This document shows positions 17,715 through 25,407 of a stretch of DNA of 64,000 bases, piece by piece. The DNA is from Devosia ginsengisoli. GTDB lineage: Bacteria; Pseudomonadota; Alphaproteobacteria; Rhizobiales; Devosiaceae. The notes under the pieces are model-generated. The model had not been told where the DNA came from. It saw only the letters and a program-made list of their open reading frames with translations, and did not search any database. The translations under genes and the position numbers were made by a program. Positions within the stretch are counted from its first letter, which is position 1, and each line of letters opens with the position of its first letter. Location of the stretch: assembly GCF_007859655.1 (NCBI RefSeq), contig NZ_CP042304.1:4156501-4220500 (forward strand), read 5' to 3'.

Positions 17715-19475
17715 TCATCGCTCCCCGGGACTGGTTCCCGGGGAGCTCTTTTCCGGTGCATTGCACCCCTGGGCGCCTGCGGGCGCACTTTTGTTCAAAG
17801 TCATTGATAGGAGATTCACATGCGCCATACGTCGCACTGGCTGCTCGCTGCCTCCACCGCCGTTCTCGCCGCCCTGTCCACGCCGGCCCATGCCCAGCTC
17901 GCCGAAGCCTGGCGTGCCGAGGGCTACGCCATGCCTGAATCGGTCGTCTATGACGAGGCCGGCGGCGCCATCTACGTCACCAACATCAACAGCCCGGACC
18001 AGTCCTCCAACGGCCAGGGCTATGTGGCCAAGGCCAATCCGGACGGTTCCATCGTCACCGAAAAGTTCACCGACGGCCTCAATGCGCCGCGCGGTATCGA
18101 CTTGGCCAATGGCCGGCTCTACGTGGCCACCAATGGCGAAGTCCTCGAGATCGACGCCACCAGTGGTGAAGTACTTGAGCGCCATGCCGTCGAAAACGGC
18201 CTCTTCAACGACGTGCTCGCTCTGCCCGATGGGCGGGTGCTGGTCACCGAAACCATGAGCGGCTCGATCTATGCCATCGACAATGGCGAGTTCAGCCAGT
18301 GGCTGGCCGATCCGGCGCTGACCGGTGCCAACGGCCTGTTGCTGGTGGATGGTCAGGTGCTCGTCGCCTCGATTGGCGATCTCTCCGGCGGCTTCGAGAA
18401 TATCAAGCCCGGCAATATCAAGTCGGTGAATCTCGAAACCAAGGAAATCACCGATTTCGGTTCGGCTGATCCGCTCGGCAACCTCGATGGTCTGTCGAGC
18501 CTGCCCGACGGCGCCGTGCTGGTGACTGACAATTTCACCGGCGACCTCATCAAGGTCTCGGCCGACGGCACCAGCGAAAAGGTCGGCAATGCCGGTCCGG
18601 GCGCTGCCGATCAGGACAATGTCGGCAATGTCGTCGTCGTGCCGGTGATCCAGTCCAACGCGCTGGTCGCCTTCACCATCGAATAGCGGCTGCAATCGAC
18701 CGACGCGAATTCCAACGGGCGCCGCGCAGGCGCCCGTTTCTTGTGGCAGCGGCCCCAGCTTGGTGCCTTCGAAGAAGCCGTATCGGAACTTGGCGCGGCT
18801 CATATTGGCGCCGCGCAGATCGGCGCCCGAAAACCGCCCCCGTGTCATGTCGGCGGACCACAGATCGACCTGCTGTCCCTTGGCGAAACGCATATCGATA
18901 TCGACCATATTGGCCTGCACGAATCCGGCTCCCGTCGCGATGACGCCATAGAGATTGGCGCCCTGCAAATCTGTATTGCTGAGATTGGCTTCGGTCAGGT
19001 CGGCCCGCTTGAAGTTGACGCCGGCCATGCTGGCGCCCTTGAAATCGGCCCCCGCCGCCTGCGCACCGGGCGCCTGCACCTGCGTGAACCGGCTATGCTG
19101 GAACCGCCCACCGGCAAGGTTGGCCTCGGCGAGATTAGCGGTGGAGAAGTCCGCGCCGAAAGCCAGCACCGCCTCCAGATTTGCCGCCACCAGGCTCGCG
19201 CCCTTGAAATCGGCGCGTGTCAGCGTGGCGCCACCAAGGTCGGCCCCATCGAGATTGGCCTTGCCCAGTTGGGCCGCATGCAGGTTTGCGCCGGTCAGCA
19301 CCGCACCGGCCAGGTTCGCCCCCGCCAGATGCCGCCCCTTGAGATCGGCTCCGGCAAGGTCGCAGCCGGGGCAATCGATGCTTGTTCCATCGAGGAACGC
19401 TGCCACATCCGCCGGCTGGGCCTGCACCCCTCCGGTCAGCAACACACTGATGGCCAGCGCTGCCAGGATTCTCAT
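17715..19475 (-). CDS. Exported pentapeptide-repeat protein with no stop at its natural end
   Basis: A signal peptide (about 1-20, VQAQ) is followed by some 40 tandem A(D/N)LxG-type pentapeptides up to about residue 245 (base 18740), which should fold as a right-handed quadrilateral beta-helix in the periplasm. After KFRYGFFEGTKLGPLP the frame has no stop and continues 1 kb antisense through the propeller gene to 17715. That tail shows no pentapeptides and reads as an antisense shadow, so the genuine protein is probably about 245-250 residues and its stop has been lost by mutation or a base error. A Cys pair near 35-38 (CPGC) starts the repeat. The start overlaps the stop of the PQQ-propeller paralogue (ATGA). 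Confidence 0.7.
   Translation of the reverse strand: MRILAALAISVLLTGGVQAQPADVAAFLDGTSIDCPGCDLAGADLKGRHLAGANLAGAVLTGANLHAAQLGKANLDGADLGGATLTRADFKGASLVAANLEAVLAFGADFSTANLAEANLAGGRFQHSRFTQVQAPGAQAAGADFKGASMAGVNFKRADLTEANLSNTDLQGANLYGVIATGAGFVQANMVDIDMRFAKGQQVDLWSADMTRGRFSGADLRGANMSRAKFRYGFFEGTKLGPLPQETGACAAPVGIRVGRLQPLFDGEGDQRVGLDHRHDDDIADIVLIGSARTGIADLFAGAVGRDLDEVAGEIVSHQHGAVGQARQTIEVAERISRTEIGDFLGFEIHRLDIAGLDILEAAGEIANRGDEHLTIHQQQAVGTGQRRIGQPLAELAIVDGIDRAAHGFGDQHPPIGQSEHVVEEAVFDGMALKYFTTGGVDLEDFAIGGHVEPAIGQVDTARRIEAVGELFGDDGTVRIGLGHIALAVGGLVRAVDVGDVDGAAGLVIDDRFRHGVALGTPGFGELGMGRRGQGGENGGGGSEQPVRRMAHVNLLSMTLNKSAPAGAQGCNAPEKSSPGTSPGER
17720..17752 (+). terminator. Intrinsic terminator after PQQ dehydrogenase
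   Basis: Perfect 11-bp stem GCTCCCCGGGA/TCCCGGGGAGC with a five-base loop, followed by TCTTTT. Starts nine bases after the stop codon. Confidence 0.8.
17820..18686 (+). CDS. Periplasmic SMP-30/NHL-like beta-propeller protein
   Basis: 288 residues with a clear Sec signal (about 1-25, THAQ-like cleavage at AHAQ). Repeated segments such as MPESVVYDEAGGAIYVTN, NAPRGIDLANGRLYVAT, LPDGRVLVTE and LDGLSSLPDGAVLVTDN mark a six-bladed propeller of the SMP-30/gluconolactonase or vitellogenin-like type. The metal ligands of true lactonases cannot be confirmed. It may hydrolyse a lactone made by the dehydrogenase upstream or serve as a binding scaffold. It has its own terminator and lies between the PQQ dehydrogenase and the convergent pentapeptide gene. 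Confidence 0.82.
   Translation: MRHTSHWLLAASTAVLAALSTPAHAQLAEAWRAEGYAMPESVVYDEAGGAIYVTNINSPDQSSNGQGYVAKANPDGSIVTEKFTDGLNAPRGIDLANGRLYVATNGEVLEIDATSGEVLERHAVENGLFNDVLALPDGRVLVTETMSGSIYAIDNGEFSQWLADPALTGANGLLLVDGQVLVASIGDLSGGFENIKPGNIKSVNLETKEITDFGSADPLGNLDGLSSLPDGAVLVTDNFTGDLIKVSADGTSEKVGNAGPGAADQDNVGNVVVVPVIQSNALVAFTIE
18716..18742 (+). terminator. Intrinsic terminator after propeller gene
   Basis: Stem CGGGCGCC/GGCGCCCG with loop GCGCA followed by TTTCTT. The same bases are read on the other strand as codons at the end of the recognisable pentapeptide protein. Confidence 0.7.
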
Positions 19476-21082
19476 GGCTCAACTCCGAATACGGCGAACA
19501 CCGCCAGATGCCGCACGCCCGCCATGTCGCGCGAGTGGAACGAGATGTCGCTATAGAGCGGCCCACCACCCACGATCATGCCGATATATTGCCGTCCATC
19601 CACGCTGTAGCTCATCGGCGGCGCCGCCATGAACGAGGAGACGTGCTGGCTCCACAGCGTATCGAGCGTGGTGTCATCGAGCAGGTGCAGCGAGCCGTCG
19701 GCCGTCATCGCCACCACCAGTCCGCCCGCCGTGGTCAGCAGTCCGCTTTGCAGCGGATAGTCGAACAGATGCTCGGCCATAACAGCGCCATTGGCCGGGT
19801 CGATGGCCGAGAGGGCGCCGGTCGAGGTCGTGCTATGGGCATAAAGCCCACCTTCATCCTCACCCGCCAGATTGCCGATAGCGCTGAGATCGGTCCGGCA
19901 GCCATTGTTCTGCGCGGCATAGAACAGGTTGGTGCGGGTGCTGTAGCTGGCCGGCATATGGTCTTCGGCCAGGATATTGGGACAACCCGGCGGGCTCACG
20001 GCGTCGCCGGTCGAAATGGGCGCGCCGTCGGCGTCGCGTTCGTCATACCAGTCGAGGCCCGTCACATAGGGCTCGGCATAATCGAGCGCGCCACTGGTCA
20101 CGTCGAACCGGCGCACGAAGCCGTCGTCGCCGGCCTGCACGGCGCCACCATCCGGCAGCAGAACCGGCGTCGCCGCATCGCTGAATCCAAGCACATCGCT
20201 GGCCAGCAGCGGCCGCTGCCAGGCAATGGTACCATCCTCCGGATCGACGGCCAGCAGGGCATTGGCGGCATTGTCGCCAGCCCGCAGCGTCTCGCCATAA
20301 GCCGATGCGGGACCATCAGTGCTCCACAGCACCAATCCAGACTCGGCATCATAGGCGCCCGTCCGCAGGATCGAAGCGCCGGCGGTGAACTCGTCCCCGG
20401 TGAGGAAGCTGCGCCATTTGACAGCGCCATCATTGGCGTCGAGCCCGGTCAGTTGCGGCCGTGCGCCCCGATCACCACCGGCGCCACCAATCACCAGTGT
20501 ATCGCCCACCAGCACTGGTGGCGCCGCCAGCACATAGCCGGTTGCCGGGTCTGCCACAGCAGCTTCATGCGTCACCGCGCCCGATTCCCGGTCGATCCAG
20601 AACAGTCGCCCGTCGCCTGCCGCCAGGATGACGGAGTCGCCATGCAGCGTCAGGCTCCACTGGCCGATCAGCCACGGATCCATCTCCTGTTCGAGCCGGG
20701 GCGACGTCCACATGATATGGCCATTGACGCCGCTGGTGACGTCGATCCGGTAGACCATGCCGAACGGATCGACCATATAGGCCATGCCGTCCTCGACTAG
20801 TGGGGCGGACAGCTTTGTATGCTCGAACCCTTCCCCCACCGAGATCGGGCCGAGCGACACGGTGAACAGCAGCTTGACGCGCGCCGCATTCTCGGCGCTG
20901 AGCGCGTCCAGCCCCGAATAGCGCTGAGCACCATAATCACCGGTTCCCATCAGCCAGTTTTGCGGCTCGTCTCCCGTCGCCAGCAGGCGTTCCGGGGTGA
21001 TGGGCGCGGCACTGGCCATCAGCGTGGCCAGAAGTGAGATTGCAAGGCCGCCGAATACGCCTCGCCGCAGCTTGCCGATCAT
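19472..21082 (-). CDS. PQQ-dehydrogenase-like propeller protein, catalytic residues degenerate
   Basis: 536 residues with a Sec signal (about 1-25). Same propeller architecture as the dehydrogenase at 15963 (APPVLVGDTLVIGG, DAESGLVLW, GDNAANALLAVDPEDG, AGGLVVAMT), but the metal/PQQ site has decayed: the Glu position reads GGDRGAR (Asp204), the Asn position reads STDGPASA, and the catalytic Asp position in the FDWD motif reads GFSD (Phe300). It probably cannot do PQQ-Ca or PQQ-Ln chemistry in the usual way. Possible roles are chaperone, cofactor binder or regulatory partner. AAGGAAAA precedes the ATG. In an operon with the pentapeptide gene, divergent from the NitT/TauT-type binding protein. 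Confidence 0.85.
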   Translation of the reverse strand: MIGKLRRGVFGGLAISLLATLMASAAPITPERLLATGDEPQNWLMGTGDYGAQRYSGLDALSAENAARVKLLFTVSLGPISVGEGFEHTKLSAPLVEDGMAYMVDPFGMVYRIDVTSGVNGHIMWTSPRLEQEMDPWLIGQWSLTLHGDSVILAAGDGRLFWIDRESGAVTHEAAVADPATGYVLAAPPVLVGDTLVIGGAGGDRGARPQLTGLDANDGAVKWRSFLTGDEFTAGASILRTGAYDAESGLVLWSTDGPASAYGETLRAGDNAANALLAVDPEDGTIAWQRPLLASDVLGFSDAATPVLLPDGGAVQAGDDGFVRRFDVTSGALDYAEPYVTGLDWYDERDADGAPISTGDAVSPPGCPNILAEDHMPASYSTRTNLFYAAQNNGCRTDLSAIGNLAGEDEGGLYAHSTTSTGALSAIDPANGAVMAEHLFDYPLQSGLLTTAGGLVVAMTADGSLHLLDDTTLDTLWSQHVSSFMAAPPMSYSVDGRQYIGMIVGGGPLYSDISFHSRDMAGVRHLAVFAVFGVEP

Positions 21083-21164
21083 GGCTTTTCCTTCAACTCG
21101 ACCGACTTGCGGCGCAACGTGATACGAGGAAAAACTCTAACCGCCAGAATGTTTTGGGGCAAGG

Positions 21165-21204
21165 CGAGCAGGGCAAACATCCCTGCTCGAAAGGGGAATT
21201 TTTT
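21165..21204 (+). promoter_or_regulatory. Leader hairpin upstream of NitT/TauT-type binding protein
   Basis: Perfect 9-bp stem CGAGCAGGG/CCCTGCTCG with a seven-base loop; nine bases later comes a run of six T (21199-21204). It looks like an attenuator or the expression platform of a leader RNA, but the distance between stem and T-run is longer than usual. Confidence 0.35.
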
Positions 21205-21238
21205 CGGTGCCCCGGGGGAGAGGGACGGCTATATTGTT

Positions 21239-21257
21239 CGCACTAAAAGGGAGTGCG
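21239..21257 (+). promoter_or_regulatory. Small hairpin enclosing the ribosome-binding site
   Basis: CGCACT/AGTGCG stem with the AAAAGGG ribosome-binding site in its loop, ending six bases before ATG 21263. A TATATT at 21230-21235 could be a -10 element. The arrangement could modulate translation of the binding protein. Confidence 0.35.
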
Positions 21258-21262
21258 TACGA

Positions 21263-22270
21263 ATGTTCAAATTCATTGCCAGCCTCGCCATTGCCGCCGT
21301 CCTAGCCGCCCCGGCCGCCGCCGCCCCGTTCCGGCTGATCGTCACCGACCTTGAGCCGCCTCTCGTGCCCAATTCGGTCATGGATCTGGCTTTGTCGCTC
21401 GGCTATTTCGAGCGCGAAGGCGTCGATGTCGAACTGGTGCGCGTACAGCAGACCCCGCTCGCCGTCGTTGCTTTGCAGGCCGGTGAAGGCGAGATGGCCA
21501 ATGTCGGTGTCGATACCGCGCTGCAACTGGTGGCCAGCGGCCAGCTCGACCTGCGCGCCGTGACCTCGCCAAGCAAGTCGCTATTCTTCATGATCGCCGC
21601 GCAGGAAGCGATCGGCGATGTGGCGGCACTCCCCGGCCACAGCTTCGGCATCGGCCGGGTCGGCAGTGTCGATCAAGGGCTGAGCGAGCAGGTGCTGGCC
21701 GCCCAGGGTATCGACATGGCCGCGCTCGACCAAGTTGCCCTCGGCCAACCCGCCGCCCGCGCCCAGGCGCTCGCCGCGGGGCAGATCGATGCCACCACCA
21801 TGTCGCTGGGCACCTGGACTACCCTGCCGGACCAGACAGGCATGCACATCCTCGTAGACCCGGACGCCTATTTCGCCGCGGCGCCCGTCGTCAGCAAGGT
21901 CAATGTCGTGACGCCCCAGGTTCTGACCGAGCGCCGGGACGATGTCGTCGCCGTCGTGACCGCGCTGGTCAAGCTGTCCCGCGATATCGCCGCCGATCCC
22001 GCCATCTGGATCGACGCCATGGGCGCGGCTCGGCCGGACCTTGCCCGCGCGGACTTCGAAAGCCTCGCCGCCGCTTATGCCAAGAGCTGGAGTGTCAATG
22101 GCGGGTTGAGCGCCAGGGAACTGGCCTTCACGGCCGACTGGAACTTCAAGGGCGAAGATTTCGCCGGTCTTGAACCTGTTGGCCTTGATGCCTGGGTGGA
22201 TTTCACCGTGGCCGACGAAGTGCTGGCTGCCCTCGGCACCGCTCCCGATCTGGATCCTGCCGACCGGTGA
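21263..22270 (+). CDS. ABC transporter substrate-binding protein, NitT/TauT (NMT1/THI5-like) type
   Basis: 335 residues; Sec signal about 1-20 (AAPAAAAP). Fold markers of the SsuA/TauA/NMT1 group: SLGYFEREGVDVELVRV, ALQAGEGEMANVGVDTALQL, and LPGHSFGIGRVGSVDQG. Would bind a small organic molecule in the periplasm. Its stop overlaps a GTG start for the ATPase gene (GTGA). The matching permease is on the opposite strand at 23787. Location between PQQ dehydrogenase genes suggests import of something tied to that pathway (substrate, PQQ or a metal complex). Confidence 0.87.
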   Translation: MFKFIASLAIAAVLAAPAAAAPFRLIVTDLEPPLVPNSVMDLALSLGYFEREGVDVELVRVQQTPLAVVALQAGEGEMANVGVDTALQLVASGQLDLRAVTSPSKSLFFMIAAQEAIGDVAALPGHSFGIGRVGSVDQGLSEQVLAAQGIDMAALDQVALGQPAARAQALAAGQIDATTMSLGTWTTLPDQTGMHILVDPDAYFAAAPVVSKVNVVTPQVLTERRDDVVAVVTALVKLSRDIAADPAIWIDAMGAARPDLARADFESLAAAYAKSWSVNGGLSARELAFTADWNFKGEDFAGLEPVGLDAWVDFTVADEVLAALGTAPDLDPADR

Positions 22271-23078
22271 TCGCAAACTCCGCTCCGCAGACCATCGTCC
22301 TCAAGCATGTCGAAAGAGCTTCGGCCGTCCGGGTGGAACCACCACGACGGCCGTGGCCGACTTTTCGCTCGACATCGCGCCGGGCGAATTTGTCACCATT
22401 CTGGGGCCGTCTGGCTGCGGCAAGACCACTTTGCTGCGGCTGGTCAACGGCCTGCTCAAGCCGGACGGTGGCAGCGTCACGGTCGGCGACCGCACGCCCG
22501 TTCCCGGTCCGGATATGGGCTTCGTCTTCCAGTCGTTCCGGCTGATCCCCTGGGCAACGGCGGAGCGCAATGTCGGCTTCGGCCTCGAACTGGCCGGGGT
22601 CGAACCGGTGCGCCGCAAGGAGATCGTGGCGCGCCTGCTCGATCGGGTCGGGCTCGGCCGCTCTGCCAGTGCCTATCCCGCCGAGCTTTCGGGCGGCATG
22701 AAGCAGCGGGTGGCGCTGGCCCGGGCACTGGCCACCGACCCGTCAATCCTGCTGCTCGACGAGCCCTTTGCCAGCCTCGACGCGCAGACCCGCGAGATCA
22801 TGCAACTCGAGCTGCTGCACTTGTGGAGCGAAAGGCGGGCGACCGCACTCTTCGTGACCCATAGTGTGGAAGAGGCCATCCTGCTGGCCGACCGGGTCGT
22901 GGTCATGGGCGCCGCCCCCCATTCCCTGCGCCACATCGTGCCCATCGACCTGCCGCGCCCGCGCCGCGACGAGGTGCGCACCAGTCCCGCTTTCATCGCC
23001 TTGCGCAATGAACTGACCGGCATCATCCGGGCCCTCATCACCGAGGACCCCAATTCGCCCTTCTTCAACCGGGGCTGA
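22267..23078 (+). pseudogene. ABC ATPase, SsuB/TauB type, frameshift near N-terminus
   Basis: ATPase for the NitT/TauT-type importer. Walker A GPSGCGKTT, Q-loop FQSFRLIPW, signature LSGGMKQRVALARAL, Walker B LLLDEPFASLDA and H-loop VTHSVEE are intact. The expected first strand is read from GTG 22267 (NSAPQTIVLKHV) but after base 22311 the frame changes: KSFGRPGG and all later motifs are in the -1 frame, so one base is missing around 22312. In the given sequence no good start codon exists in the main frame except an unlikely ATG at 22170 inside the binding-protein gene. Probably a base error; if real, the transporter is inactive. Confidence 0.82.
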
Positions 23079-23784
23079 CTACCGTCTCGAAGCCCGGCGC
23101 CAATTGTTCGAACCGCGTCATGCTGTCGAAGGCGTCGGGCTGGAAGCGCGTCGTCACCGGGTCGATAAAGCTTTGGCCACGCTTCTGCAGGTAATGCTGG
23201 CCCACGCTGAAGCGGCCGGCCTCGCTTTCAAGACTGCAGTCGGATTTGACGAAATAGGTGCCAACAGGATTTTCACCGGCGGCCGGCTCGCCATTGCTGC
23301 AGGCCCAGCCACTGCCGAAATGGTTGCGCAGCAGGTTGCCCAGCGTCCAGAACTCGTAGCGGGGGCGGCTGGTCTGGTTACCCGGCCGCGGATCGGTAAT
23401 CACGCGCCGGCCCTGCACCAGCCCGTCGTCGTCGATCAGCAGCGAGGCGACCACCGGAAAACCGAATACCACCGTGCCGCCGAACCGCAGCACGTCCCGG
23501 CGCTGTTCGAGCGAGCGGGCGATATATTCCTGCTCGTCGTCATAGCGGAAATAGACTTCATGCAGCCCGCTTTTCTCTGGCCGGCAGGTAGCGAAATCGA
23601 CAAAGCTGGCCAGCCGCCGCGAGGGCGGGCCGCCATTGCTGCCACAGGCCAGGTCGACGAAATCCGCCGTGATCTCACCCACTGGCGTGCCCAGCGGAAT
23701 GTCCCAGATTTCAGCACGCGGCTCGGCGGCTTGCACCGAACCCGCCAGGCAGAATATGGCCGCGATGGCCAGCAGATGTTTCAT
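23065..23784 (-). CDS. Exported protein of unknown function in PQQ-associated operon
   Basis: 239 residues with a Sec signal (about 1-19, VQAA). Four Cys in the mature protein (ACGSNGG, TCRPEK, WACSNG, SDCSLE) could form two disulfides, fitting a periplasmic location. YEFWTLGNLLRNHFGSGW and TRFQPDAFDSMTRFEQL are distinctive but I do not know the family. GGAGG precedes ATG 23784 by seven bases; a TTG at 23790 is an alternative. Last gene of a six-gene operon with the NitT-type and ABC-2-type permeases, so it may be an accessory binding protein. Its 3' end overlaps 14 bases with the convergent ATPase gene. Confidence 0.7.
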   Translation of the reverse strand: MKHLLAIAAIFCLAGSVQAAEPRAEIWDIPLGTPVGEITADFVDLACGSNGGPPSRRLASFVDFATCRPEKSGLHEVYFRYDDEQEYIARSLEQRRDVLRFGGTVVFGFPVVASLLIDDDGLVQGRRVITDPRPGNQTSRPRYEFWTLGNLLRNHFGSGWACSNGEPAAGENPVGTYFVKSDCSLESEAGRFSVGQHYLQKRGQSFIDPVTTRFQPDAFDSMTRFEQLAPGFETVVSPG

Positions 23785-23786
23785 CG

Positions 23787-24551
23787 TCAACCTCCAGTGC
23801 CGATGCGCCAGCGGTCGAGCCGCCGCTCCACCAGCCGCAACAATTCGGCGACCGCAATGCCCAGGCAGGCCAGGATCAGCACCACCACGAAATAGGGCGC
23901 CATGCGGAATGTGTTTCCATAGATTGCCAGCAACCCGCCCAGGCCCTGCACGGCCGTATAAAGTTCGGCGACCACCGTATTGATCAGCCCGATCGTCGCC
24001 CCCAGCCGCAGGCCCACCATGATGAACGGCGCCGCGCCCGGCAGTAGGATCTTGCTGAAAACCTGCCCCGGCCTGGCGCCGGCCGAGCGGGCCATTTCCA
24101 CCAGTTCGGCATCGCCATTGCGCACCCCGGCATAGGTATTGATCAGGATCGGCATGACCGCGCCCAGCGCCACCACGGTGATCTTGGCCCAGAAACCCAG
24201 CCCCAGCAGCACGATGATGAGCGGGATGAAGGCCACGCGCGGCGTCGCCATCAGCGCATTGAAGAACGGGTCGAGCGTGCGCCCCACGACCGGAACACCC
24301 CCGGCTATCAGCCCCATGGGCAAGCCAATGGCAATGGCCAGCAGCAGGCCCGTCACATAAATGCCGAGCGAGCTGGCTGTGGCTTCATAAATGGTGCCGT
24401 CGCCGAACAGCCTTATGGCAGCTTCGAACACCGCCGGCGGTGCAGGGATCAGGTTGCGCCCCGCGACCAGCGAGGCCAGCCACCACACGATGACAAGCGC
24501 CACCACCACCAGCACCCGGTAGAGCCAGATTGGCTGGTTGCCCCGCTCCAT
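23787..24551 (-). CDS. ABC transporter permease, NitT/TauT (SsuC) type
   Basis: 254 residues, about six membrane helices. The EAA-like docking loop is MARSAGARPGQVFSKILLPGAAPFIMVGLRLG with the central conserved Gly. Features such as NLIPAPPAVFEAA after helix 1 and ATPRVAFIPLIIVLLGLG are standard for SsuC/TauC. Partner of the binding protein and ATPase on the plus strand at 21.3-23.1 kb. Its start overlaps the stop of the ABC-2 permease (TAATG). Confidence 0.9.
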   Translation of the reverse strand: MERGNQPIWLYRVLVVVALVIVWWLASLVAGRNLIPAPPAVFEAAIRLFGDGTIYEATASSLGIYVTGLLLAIAIGLPMGLIAGGVPVVGRTLDPFFNALMATPRVAFIPLIIVLLGLGFWAKITVVALGAVMPILINTYAGVRNGDAELVEMARSAGARPGQVFSKILLPGAAPFIMVGLRLGATIGLINTVVAELYTAVQGLGGLLAIYGNTFRMAPYFVVVLILACLGIAVAELLRLVERRLDRWRIGTGG

Positions 24552-25396
24552 TACTCGCGCCCCTTCCGCATCATCTGCCCGCGCTGCGGATCATAGCCGA
24601 ACACGGCCAGCAGGAAGGACAATATCCCCACACCCAGCACCACCAGCAGCGCAACCGCGTTGAACTGGCCATAGGCGGCAAAGCGGATGAGCTCGACGGC
24701 ATGGGTGAAGGGATTGGCCTGCGCCACCCACCACAGAAAGCTGGCGCCGCTCTCGCGCAGCTTCCACAACGGATAGAGCGCACTCGAGCAGAAGAACATC
24801 GGAAAGATCACGAAATTCATCGTGCCGGCAAAGTTTTCCAGCTGCCGTATATAGACCGACAGCACCAGCCCGATCGACCCCAGCATCAGCCCGGTCACCA
24901 GCAGCGCCGGCAGCACGGTGAGCCAGCCGCCAAGCGGAATCTGCACATTGAGCAGCCGCGCGACCACAAGAAACACATAGGCCTGCGCCAGCGACAGCAG
25001 CGTCCCCGCCAGCAGCTTGGCGAACAGCACATACCAGCGCGGCAGCGGTGCCGTCAGCAGCAGGCGCATCATGCCCATTTCCCGGTCATAGACCAGCGAC
25101 AGCGACGACTGCATGCCGTTGAACAGCAGCATCATCCCAAGCAGGCCGGGCAGCATATATTCCTGATAGGTGATGTAGGTGCGATAGGGCGCGATGATCG
25201 ACACGCCCAGCACATTTTGAAATCCAGCCGCCACCACAACGAGCCACAGCGCCGGCCGCACCAGCGCCGAGATCAGCCGGCTCCACTGCCGCACGAACTT
25301 GGTCAGTTCGCGCGTCACGATGGCCTTGAGGGCCACCAGGGCATGCATGGCCGGTCCCAGCCTGGCTGGGCTATCGGCCGGCGCTGCGGAGGCCAT
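24551..25396 (-). CDS. ABC-2 type permease of PQQ-linked alcohol system (PedC-like)
   Basis: 281 residues with six membrane helices and the ABC-2 signature MGMMRLLLTAPLPRWYVLFAKLLAG. Matches what I know of the alcohol ABC transporter permease family (PedC, TIGR03861 type) that sits beside PQQ alcohol dehydrogenases. Pairs with the ATPase at 28129 and the binding protein just upstream. In Pseudomonas putida the related PedA1A2BC transporter is needed for rare-earth-dependent growth; a Lut-like role here is inference. Confidence 0.85.
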   Translation of the reverse strand: MASAAPADSPARLGPAMHALVALKAIVTRELTKFVRQWSRLISALVRPALWLVVVAAGFQNVLGVSIIAPYRTYITYQEYMLPGLLGMMLLFNGMQSSLSLVYDREMGMMRLLLTAPLPRWYVLFAKLLAGTLLSLAQAYVFLVVARLLNVQIPLGGWLTVLPALLVTGLMLGSIGLVLSVYIRQLENFAGTMNFVIFPMFFCSSALYPLWKLRESGASFLWWVAQANPFTHAVELIRFAAYGQFNAVALLVVLGVGILSFLLAVFGYDPQRGQMMRKGRE

Positions 25397-25407
25397 GCAT
25401 CAGTCTC

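Noticed and set aside
19508..20800. 430-codon frame antisense to the degenerate PQQ propeller
   Set aside because: His/Arg/Gln-rich antisense pattern without domain signals.
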